In this document: in pieces, positions 1-4,372 of the stretch
How the letters are laid out: each line of letters starts with the position of its first letter
How positions within the stretch are numbered: position 1 is the stretch's first letter
Assembly (NCBI GenBank): GCA_031265025.1
Contig: JAISDF010000175.1
Span: 1 to 5,562, forward strand
Source of the DNA: Spirochaetaceae bacterium
GTDB lineage: Bacteria > Spirochaetota > Spirochaetia > Treponematales > Breznakiellaceae
Reading direction: 5' to 3'
DNA: 5,562 nt
Made by a program: the position numbers and the translations under genes
Notes under the pieces: generated by a model
Database searches by the model: none
What the model was told of the DNA's origin: nothing
The model's input: the letters and a program-made list of their open reading frames with translations, nothing else

Positions 1-275
1 GGAAAAAGCTGGAAATTATCAACTTCCGCTTTGTGCAATGCTTCCAAAAAAATCCCGTTTACCACAGAACAATCTATGTGTTGAAGATACGGAGGATTAA
101 CCGATTCCGGAAAATTTACTTCATAAATCATGGGATTCGGTATCGCTTCTTCAATTTTTGCGCCGCTGTTAAATAAAATAACGGGGTCCTCCCACGATTT
201 TTCAGGAATTGGTGTTAGGGTATTGGTAATCATATAAGACGAACTGATACTATCCTGGATATAGTAATATAACAT
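1..275 (-). CDS. Partial immunity-like protein (Imm11/Imm43, DUF1629-type), C-terminus beyond the window
   Basis: This minus-strand frame is open from the ATG at 275-273 to the left edge: 91 complete codons, no stop. The start is supported by GGAGG at 287-283, seven bases before the ATG. The protein begins MLYYYIQDS and is predicted to be soluble, with no signal peptide or membrane segment. Its most telling stretch is near the right end of what is visible: DCSVVNGIFLEALHKAEVDN followed by FQLFP. This resembles the pattern 'dC.lvs..l..aL..aGVDNfq.fP' that I associate with the Imm11/Imm43 (DUF1629-like) immunity proteins of polymorphic toxin systems. If so, it would bind and neutralise a cognate toxin in the cytoplasm. 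Family assignment is from memory of the motif and only part of the protein is visible. The gene is AT-rich with A/T-ending codons, unlike every other gene here, which suggests transfer. That it is a real gene is much surer than its function. Confidence 0.6.
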   Translation of the reverse strand, partial: MLYYYIQDSISSSYMITNTLTPIPEKSWEDPVILFNSGAKIEEAIPNPMIYEVNFPESVNPPYLQHIDCSVVNGIFLEALHKAEVDNFQLF

Positions 276-350
276 TTATTTTCCTCCGATTTCCAAAAAA
301 TGTTTCATATAGTATAGTTTATCCATAACATTATTGTCTATATATTCTTT
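276..350 (-). other. Short open frame abutting the immunity-like gene; possible toxin C-terminal remnant
   Basis: A 24-codon minus-strand frame follows an in-frame TAA at 353-351 and ends with TAA at 278-276, directly touching the ATG of the immunity-like gene. Its later part reads VMDKLYYMKHFLEIGGK, a plausible C-terminal tail, and its last codons contain the Shine-Dalgarno of the next gene. That geometry is usual for a toxin gene translationally coupled to its immunity gene, so the frame may be the surviving 3' end of a lost toxin. Against this, it has no start signal, a 24-codon frame can occur by chance, and a good promoter for the next gene lies inside it. A 16-residue leader peptide starting at the internal ATG is another reading. 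Confidence 0.2.
283..340 (-). promoter_or_regulatory. Promoter and RBS of the partial immunity-like gene
   Basis: On the minus strand a -35 box TAGACA (340-335) is followed after 18 bases by a -10 box TATACT (316-311). Each matches 5 of 6 bases of the sigma-70 consensus. The predicted transcription start is near 304, giving a leader of about 30 bases that contains the Shine-Dalgarno GGAGG (287-283). This is the best canonical promoter-RBS pair in the window and implies the gene can be transcribed independently of traB upstream. Confidence 0.5.
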
Positions 351-385
351 TTAAAAATTTTAAGCGCCATTTCGCATAACTTCCT

Positions 386-1246
386 TTAGTTTACCTGCTC
401 CACAGCATAGCCCGCCCCGGCAAGGAGGGCAAGGAGCCCGTCGGGGCCGTAAAAATGGGCCGCGCCGGCTATGACAAATTCGGTTTCGGGGCTGGCAAGA
501 TAGGATACTATCAGGGGGAGCCAGGCGTGGTTTCTGTCCGCGACGGTGCGCCGGTAGGTTTCGGGGAACTGCCCGGCCAGTTCTTCCAGGCCTCTTTCTA
601 TGACGCCGCCTGTTCCCCCTCTCCACGCTTCGAGGATCTCCGCGAGTTCGGGGCCGGCGTCGTCAAGGCCTTTAAGGGACGAAAGCACATAGGCTTCTTC
701 CTCCCCGTCCCCCATGGCAAGGGCGGCTTCCAGGTGGGCCGCGACGCTTTCAAGGTACATGAGTGGCATGGATTTCTCTTTGGCCATCGCAAGGTAATGC
801 ATATCAACGCCGGGAAGGGAAAAGCCCAGGTGCATGAGTTTCAGGGTGGAAAGAACCGTAAGCGCGATGACCGGGCGCATGTTGCTGATGGATTCCATGG
901 GAATGGACAATTCGGCGGCTTTCTTTTCAAGCAGGCTGCAGGTCCTCCCCGAGAGCCTGTCCCTCAGGGTTTCGCCGTTTTCCAGCCAAAAAAGCCTTCT
1001 GAAATCGTCCGGCATATTATGCGCGTTACTCACGCCGTCTATGTCCGCTTCGAGTACCAGTATGTCAGCTTCCTCAAAGGCGGCGTCAAAGGCGGCGGGC
1101 AGGGGAAAGTCCTTTTCCCTGAGTATGTGGGCGCTGCCCGCCAGGTACACGGTGTTCCCGTTTTCGCGTATGGTCCAGACCGAAGTCTGCCCCGGGGCGC
1201 CGGCGGCGAGGATCGTAAAAAGAAGCGCGGCAAGAAACGGTTTCAT
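386..1246 (-). CDS. TraB/GumN family (TIKI-like) putative exported metalloprotease
   Basis: A 286-residue protein with an N-terminal signal peptide: Lys2, a hydrophobic core at residues 4-15, then a small-residue region AAGAPGQ suitable for cleavage at about residues 17-20. No lipobox Cys is present, so it is predicted to be periplasmic or secreted. Family signatures are clear: the first GxxH motif GSAH (37-40) with the following ILREKDFPLP, a conserved acidic strand LVLEAD (63-68, Glu66), Arg238-Asn239, and the C-terminal second GxxH motif GAAH (261-264) in VIAGAAHFYGPDGLLALL. In TIKI/TraB proteins the two GxxH motifs and the conserved Glu form a metal-dependent peptidase site. The bacterial members' substrates are mostly unknown. 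The full family length is present. The start is supported by GGAAGGA about seven bases upstream. It is divergent from the ZIP gene across 49 bases. No convincing terminator follows it, only an AT-rich tract. Long plus-strand frames over this gene are antisense shadows of its GC-rich codons. Confidence 0.88.
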   Translation of the reverse strand: MKPFLAALLFTILAAGAPGQTSVWTIRENGNTVYLAGSAHILREKDFPLPAAFDAAFEEADILVLEADIDGVSNAHNMPDDFRRLFWLENGETLRDRLSGRTCSLLEKKAAELSIPMESISNMRPVIALTVLSTLKLMHLGFSLPGVDMHYLAMAKEKSMPLMYLESVAAHLEAALAMGDGEEEAYVLSSLKGLDDAGPELAEILEAWRGGTGGVIERGLEELAGQFPETYRRTVADRNHAWLPLIVSYLASPETEFVIAGAAHFYGPDGLLALLAGAGYAVEQVN

Positions 1247-1260
1247 AGTGCTGTCCTTCC

Positions 1261-1288
1261 TTGTATATTATCAGCGTTTCGCTACAAT
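1261..1288 (+). promoter_or_regulatory. Candidate promoter for the ZIP transporter (possible leaderless start)
   Basis: In the 49-base divergent region, TTGTAT (1261-1266) and TACAAT (1283-1288) form a -35/-10 pair with a 16-base spacer. The normal distance from the -10 box puts the transcription start at about 1295, one base before the ZIP ATG. No purine-rich Shine-Dalgarno lies between the -10 and the ATG. On the opposite strand the same region contains GATAAT and TATACA, either of which could serve as the -10 of traB, but no good -35 partner is visible for them. Confidence 0.4.
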
Positions 1289-1295
1289 AAACACT

Positions 1296-2099
1296 ATGGA
1301 ATGGTTTACCAGACAGCACGCGGTGCTGCAAGCCCTCATCGCGACCCTCTTTACCTACGGCCTTACCGCCCTGGGGGCGGGGGCGGTGTTCTTTTTCAAA
1401 TCCATAAACCGCAAAGTGCTGGACGGCATGCTCGGCTTCGCGGCGGGGGTCATGGTAGCCGCCAGTTTTTTTTCACTCCTGTCGCCGGCTATCGAGATGG
1501 CTCAAGGCTCCGGGGGGCTTCCGCCCTGGGCCCAGGCCGCGGCGGGCTTTACCCTGGGTGGCGTTTTTCTCCGCCTCGCGGACAGGCTCCTCCCCCACCA
1601 CCATGTCGGGGCCAGGGACGACGAAGGGATAAAAACTTCCTGGAGCCGTTCCATTCTGCTCGTGCTGGCAATCACCCTCCACAATATTCCCGAGGGGCTT
1701 GCCGTGGGCGTGGGTTTTGGCGCGGCGTCCCTGGTCAGCGGGGCAAGTCTGGCAGGCGCCGTATCGCTGGCTTTGGGCATAGGCCTCCAGAATTTTCCCG
1801 AAGGAGCGGCGGTTTCCATACCCCTGCGCCGGGAAGGTATGAGCCGGCTGAAAAGTTTCTGGATAGGCCAGGCGTCAGGTCTTGTTGAACCTGTGGCCGG
1901 AGTGCTGGGGGCGGCGCTGGTTCTGTCCATGCGGCCCATACTGCCCTATGTGCTCTCCTTTGCCGCGGGGGCCATGATCTTCGTGGTGGCCGAGGAACTC
2001 ATCCCCGAAGCCTACCGGGAAGGCAACGACCATATCGCCACCTCAGGCATCATGCTCGGCTTCACCTTGATGATGGCTATGGATGTGGGGCTTGGTTAG
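1296..2099 (+). CDS. ZIP family divalent metal transporter (GufA/ZupT-like)
   Basis: A 267-residue integral inner-membrane protein of the ZIP family, which imports Zn2+, Fe2+ or Mn2+ into the cytoplasm. Hydrophobic segments fit about eight transmembrane helices, the first at residues 10-34, with Gly-rich packing (GFAAGVMVAASFF, 47-59). The metal-site signature is on two helices: HNIPEG (129-134) and QNFPEG (165-170), with EP (198-199) and EELIPE (233-238) in later helices. A histidine cluster HHH (101-103) sits in the variable loop before the signature helix, the usual place for a metal-sensing loop. The frame is open back to 834, but that upstream part overlies traB antisense and has shadow-like composition. 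The ATG at 1296 gives the normal N-terminus MEWFTRQHAVLQAL. There is no good Shine-Dalgarno before it. Which metal it carries cannot be told from the sequence. Confidence 0.9.
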   Translation: MEWFTRQHAVLQALIATLFTYGLTALGAGAVFFFKSINRKVLDGMLGFAAGVMVAASFFSLLSPAIEMAQGSGGLPPWAQAAAGFTLGGVFLRLADRLLPHHHVGARDDEGIKTSWSRSILLVLAITLHNIPEGLAVGVGFGAASLVSGASLAGAVSLALGIGLQNFPEGAAVSIPLRREGMSRLKSFWIGQASGLVEPVAGVLGAALVLSMRPILPYVLSFAAGAMIFVVAEELIPEAYREGNDHIATSGIMLGFTLMMAMDVGLG

Positions 2100-2103
2100 C
2101 CCC
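2087..2103 (+). terminator. Small GC hairpin at the ZIP stop codon (weak terminator candidate)
   Basis: GGGGCT (2087-2092) pairs perfectly with AGCCCC (2098-2103) around a five-base loop TGGTT. The hairpin overlaps the ZIP stop codon TAG (2097-2099). It is followed by an alternating TA run (2105-2120) rather than a U-tract, so termination would be inefficient at best. It could instead attenuate readthrough into adk, which starts 41 bases after the ZIP stop. Confidence 0.25.
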
Positions 2104-2140
2104 GGTATATATATTATATAGAAGAAAGGAGCACTGTATT

Positions 2141-2770
2141 ATGAAGCTGATTTTTCTTGGTCCTCCCGGAGCGGGCAAAGGGACCCTGGCGGCCAGGGCG
2201 GCCCCTATGCTCACGGTCCCCCATATCAGCACGGGAAACATTTTCCGTTCCGCCATTGCCGCCAAAACGCCCCTGGGCCTCAAGGTCAAGTCCGTCATCG
2301 ATTCCGGCGGCCTCGTTGACGATGAAACGACCATAGCCCTGGTAAGGGAAAGGCTGGCCCAGGATGACGCCGCGTCAGGCTATATACTTGACGGCTTTCC
2401 CCGCACTACGGCCCAGGCCCAGGCCCTGGCGGGCTTTTCCCAGGTGGACAAGGTGGTGAACTTTGATATTCCCGACAGCGGCGTGATAGAGCGGCTGGGC
2501 GGCCGGCGGACCTGCCGGGGCTGCGGGGCCAACTTCCACACCGCCTTCAAAAGGCCCAGTCAGGAAGGTGTCTGCGACGCCTGCGGCGGGGAACTGTACA
2601 CCCGTGACGACGACAGCGAAGGGGCCGTTAAAAAGCGGCTTGAGGTATACCGGGAACAGACCGCGCCCCTCATTGACTACTACCGGAAACAGGGGCTTCT
2701 CGTGGATATAGACGCCCGGCCCAACGCCGATGAGGTTGTCGAGATCTTCAGGAAAAGCCTCGGCCTTTAG
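2141..2770 (+). CDS. adk: Adenylate kinase, zinc-lid type
   Basis: This 209-residue cytoplasmic enzyme interconverts ATP + AMP and 2 ADP. Motifs in order: Walker A loop GPPGAGKGT (7-15); AMP-binding segment HISTGNIFR (28-36) with Arg36; LDGFPRT (83-89) with Arg88; the lid from about 122 carrying CRGC (125-128) and CDAC (145-148), a Cys4 site of the structural zinc type; and the Arg-bearing KKRLEVYREQTAPLIDYY after it. Length is right for the long-lid form. The start has AAAGGAG (2125-2131), nine bases upstream. Asn33 replaces the usual Asp of the STGD motif, a mild oddity. Adk follows the ZIP gene by 41 bases on the same strand and may be co-transcribed with it, although the TA-rich gap could also hold a promoter. 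It converges with dus. Confidence 0.97.
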   Translation: MKLIFLGPPGAGKGTLAARAAPMLTVPHISTGNIFRSAIAAKTPLGLKVKSVIDSGGLVDDETTIALVRERLAQDDAASGYILDGFPRTTAQAQALAGFSQVDKVVNFDIPDSGVIERLGGRRTCRGCGANFHTAFKRPSQEGVCDACGGELYTRDDDSEGAVKKRLEVYREQTAPLIDYYRKQGLLVDIDARPNADEVVEIFRKSLGL

Positions 2771-2787
2771 CAAGGGAAAACGAAAGT

Positions 2788-2820
2788 CCTGTCCGCAAAG
2801 CCGCCAGCCGCGCGGACAGG
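2788..2820. terminator. 9-bp hairpin between convergent adk and dus
   Basis: CCTGTCCGC (2788-2796) and GCGGACAGG (2812-2820) are perfect inverted copies separated by a 15-base GC-rich loop, starting 18 bases after the adk stop. There is no following T-tract on the plus strand, and reading from dus only AAAACG-type sequence follows. It is therefore not a standard intrinsic terminator, though it can protect mRNA 3' ends or act with Rho. The position between convergent genes fits a 3'-end role. Confidence 0.35.
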
Positions 2821-2825
2821 CGCTG

Positions 2826-2893
2826 TTCGCGGCGCTTTATTCGCGGTGGGCGCTTTATTCGCGGCGAGAGGCTCATTCGCGGCGGGAATCTCA
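2826..2893. repeat. Degenerate 18-bp tandem repeat starting at the dus stop codon
   Basis: Four head-to-tail units each begin TTCGCGG on the plus strand: 2826-2839 (14 bases), 2840-2857, 2858-2875 and 2876-2893 (18 bases each). Units three and four agree at 15 of 18 positions. Unit one equals unit two with an internal TGGG deleted. The array ends exactly at the dus stop codon (TGA, 2893-2891). Read in the dus direction each unit starts with a stop (TGA, TGA, TAA, TAA), and the three 18-base units keep the stops in phase, so the units may derive from repeated duplication just past the gene end. No coding role is apparent. Confidence 0.6.
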
Positions 2894-3826
2894 TTCGGCG
2901 CCGCTTCTGAAATACCCTGTCCAGGCCCGTTCAATACCGGAAAGGCTTTCTTCCCGGTTAAGCAGGGTTTTTACATAATTCCCCCATTTGAGGTTGTCGC
3001 AAAAATAATGAAAAAAACGCCTTGCCCGGGAACGGTGAAAGGCCGGGGGCTGATACCGGGAAAGCAGGTCAAGGAAACGCAGGCCCGTTTCCTCAATGAG
3101 GGACAGAGCTTCGTTTGGTACGGCCTCAGCGAGCCTGGCCCGGGAAAATATCCAGGGCTGCCTGACGGCGGCGCGGCCTACCATGACGGCCTTCCAGGGG
3201 CCCCGGGCCCTGGCGGCAAGCTCCCCGGCGGAAGCAATATCCCCGTTTCCGGCGACCGGGATGGAAAGTTCCCCGGCAAGGGCCTCCACATACCGCCATT
3301 TGGCCCTCCGGCGGAATTTTTCCCCCGCCGTGCGCGGGTGAAGGGTTATAAGCTCTGTCCCCGCCGCTTCCAGGGCGCGGCAAAAAGCCAGAAGATACTC
3401 GAAATTCTCCTCAAAGCCGAGCCTGAGTTTGACGCTCAGGCGTTTTTTGACGGATTTTCTGACTTTTTCGATCATTCCGGCGGCCCTGTCCCTGTCGCGC
3501 ATCCACTTTACGCCGCCGCCGGTCCTGGTAATGAGCGGGGCGGCGCAGCCCATGTTTATGTCTATACCGGCGCATTCCAGCCGGTCGAGGATTCCGGCGG
3601 CCCTGGCAAGCTGGTCCCCGTCGGCCCCGGTCAACTGGTAGACCAGCCTGTCCGGGTCAGGAAGATTTTCAATATAATAAGGCTCAAATTCGCCTCCCGC
3701 GAGAAGGGCCGGGGCGCTTATCATTTCGGTGAAATATTCGTCGCAGCCCCCGAATTCCCCTATAAGTTCCCTCAGGGCCCGATGGCTTATTTCAGCCATA
3801 GGTGCTAGCAAAAACCGCATGGTCAT
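2891..3826 (-). CDS. dus: tRNA-dihydrouridine synthase (Dus family)
   Basis: This 311-residue FMN-dependent cytoplasmic enzyme reduces specific uridines of tRNA to dihydrouridine with NAD(P)H. It shows the Dus TIM-barrel landmarks: LAPMAEISHRALR (7-19) at the flavin phosphate end; FTEMISA (32-38); QLTGAD (64-69); the catalytic-loop motif INMGCAAP with Cys94 as the expected general acid; SVKLRLGF (131-138); LHPRTAGEKF (162-171) with His163; AGNGDI (192-197); and MVGRAAVRQPWIF (215-227). The C-terminal helical RNA-binding domain follows to residue 311. The usual NxGCP motif is altered here to NMGCAAP. Which Dus subfamily (A, B or C) cannot be settled by eye. The chosen ATG (3826) has no Shine-Dalgarno; a second ATG two codons in (3820) is an alternative. 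The gene converges with adk and diverges from cheY. The long plus-strand frame across it is a shadow. Confidence 0.93.
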   Translation of the reverse strand: MTMRFLLAPMAEISHRALRELIGEFGGCDEYFTEMISAPALLAGGEFEPYYIENLPDPDRLVYQLTGADGDQLARAAGILDRLECAGIDINMGCAAPLITRTGGGVKWMRDRDRAAGMIEKVRKSVKKRLSVKLRLGFEENFEYLLAFCRALEAAGTELITLHPRTAGEKFRRRAKWRYVEALAGELSIPVAGNGDIASAGELAARARGPWKAVMVGRAAVRQPWIFSRARLAEAVPNEALSLIEETGLRFLDLLSRYQPPAFHRSRARRFFHYFCDNLKWGNYVKTLLNREESLSGIERAWTGYFRSGAE

Positions 3827-3832
3827 GATATT

Positions 3833-3860
3833 ATTTTATCATATACGGGGCCTTCGTGAA
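3833..3860 (-). promoter_or_regulatory. Candidate extended -10 promoter for dus (possible leaderless start)
   Basis: On the minus strand TTCACG (3860-3855, 4 of 6 to the -35 consensus), a 16-base spacer, then TAAAAT (3838-3833, 5 of 6) preceded by TG one base upstream (3841-3840), an extended -10. Normal spacing puts the transcription start at about 3826, the A of the dus ATG. There is no purine-rich ribosome site between the -10 and the ATG. Confidence 0.4.
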
Positions 3861-3864
3861 CGGC

Positions 3865-3908
3865 TTGACTTGCCGAAAACGATGGCATAGAGTATTAAAG
3901 AAGAGGAG
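3865..3908 (+). promoter_or_regulatory. Promoter and RBS of the cheY-fprA operon
   Basis: TTGACT (3865-3870, 5 of 6) and TAGAGT (3888-3893, 4 of 6) are separated by 17 bases, predicting a transcription start near 3900. A clear Shine-Dalgarno AGAGGAG (3902-3908) follows, eight bases before the cheY ATG. The leader would be only about 17 bases, too short for a riboswitch. The -35 lies between CGGC (3861-3864) and GCCG (3872-3875), a short inverted repeat that could be an operator but may be chance. Confidence 0.45.
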
Positions 3909-3916
3909 CGTACCGT

Positions 3917-4354
3917 ATGATTGCAAAGAGTGATATGCCCAGCATAAACGCCAAAGAACCCGACGGAATAAAACCGGAAGGCGGTTCTTACCGGGTGCTC
4001 ATCGTCGACGATTCAATGTTTATCGCCAAACAACTTGGGCAGGTATTTACATCGGAAAGTTTTGAGGTGGCCGCCACGGCTGCCGACGGCGCCCAGGGGG
4101 TGGAAAAGTATAAGGAGCTGTACCCCAATGTAGACCTGGTGACCATGGACATAACCATGCCTGTCATGGACGGAGTTACCGCTCTCGAAAAGATTCTGGA
4201 ATTTGACAAAAACGCCATTGTTATTATGGTCAGCGCCCTGGGCAAAGAAGATGTAGTCAAAAAGTCGCTGCTCCTCGGGGCAAAGAGTTATATTGTAAAA
4301 CCCCTGGACCGGAAAAAAGTTCTTGAAAGGGTGGTTTCGGTCCTGAAACGCTAA
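3917..4354 (+). CDS. cheY: CheY-like stand-alone response regulator receiver
   Basis: This 145-residue cytoplasmic protein is one receiver domain preceded by a polar tail of about 24 residues (MIAKSDMPSINAKEPDG...). All phosphorylation-site residues are present: Asp31-Asp32 (VLIVDDS), phospho-acceptor Asp78 in TMDITMPVMDG, Ser106 in VSALG, and Lys128 in IVKPLD. There is no output domain, so it acts by binding a partner, as CheY does at the flagellar switch after phosphorylation by CheA. The N-terminal tail plus the ITMPxMDGVTALE and ALGKEDVVKKSLLLGA segments look like spirochaetal CheY proteins, from memory. The start at 3917 is fixed by AGAGGAG; Met7 is a less likely alternative. No other chemotaxis gene is visible. 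The next gene, a flavodiiron protein, starts 18 bases after its stop, so the two are probably one transcript. It could equally be a CheY-type receiver for another pathway. Confidence 0.88.
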   Translation: MIAKSDMPSINAKEPDGIKPEGGSYRVLIVDDSMFIAKQLGQVFTSESFEVAATAADGAQGVEKYKELYPNVDLVTMDITMPVMDGVTALEKILEFDKNAIVIMVSALGKEDVVKKSLLLGAKSYIVKPLDRKKVLERVVSVLKR

Positions 4355-4359
4355 AGAGC

Positions 4360-4372
4360 GGTTTGATAAACC
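4360..4372 (+). promoter_or_regulatory. Perfect inverted repeat directly before the fprA ATG
   Basis: GGTTT (4360-4364) and AAACC (4368-4372) flank GAT, and the last C touches the fprA ATG at 4373. The only Shine-Dalgarno-like stretch, AAAGAG (4353-4358), is about 14 bases from the ATG. Folding the 13-base hairpin would bring it closer to the start, which could help or tune translation. With only five pairs and a three-base loop the hairpin is weak, and it may be chance. Confidence 0.25.

Noticed and set aside
347..385. Intrinsic terminator after traB in the AT-rich tract
   Set aside because: The AAAATTTTTAAAAA stretch can pair only by A-T bases and there is no GC stem before a U-tract; GCG/CGC nearby gives three pairs only.
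834..1295. N-terminal extension of the ZIP transporter frame
   Set aside because: This part lies antisense over traB, has low-complexity Ser/Ala-rich composition, and the family N-terminus fits the ATG at 1296.
455..1888. Long plus-strand open frame (477 codons) across traB and the ZIP gene
   Set aside because: It is antisense to traB and then out of frame within ZIP. Its translation is rich in Gly, Arg and Pro with no recognisable domain, and it crosses two well-supported genes.
2104..2124. Promoter for adk in the TA-repeat tract
   Set aside because: TATATA boxes are present, but the ones with acceptable spacing from TTGGTT would start transcription within the Shine-Dalgarno, so no credible promoter can be assigned.
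2730..2978. Plus-strand frame with ALYSRR/AHSRRE-like repeats
   Set aside because: The apparent peptide repeats only reflect the 18-bp DNA repeat after dus. There is no ribosome site, and it overlaps the ends of adk and dus.
2846..3808. Plus-strand frame of 320 codons opposite dus
   Set aside because: It is a shadow of dus: the minus strand shows all Dus motifs in order, while this frame gives a Gly/Pro/Phe-rich translation without a domain.
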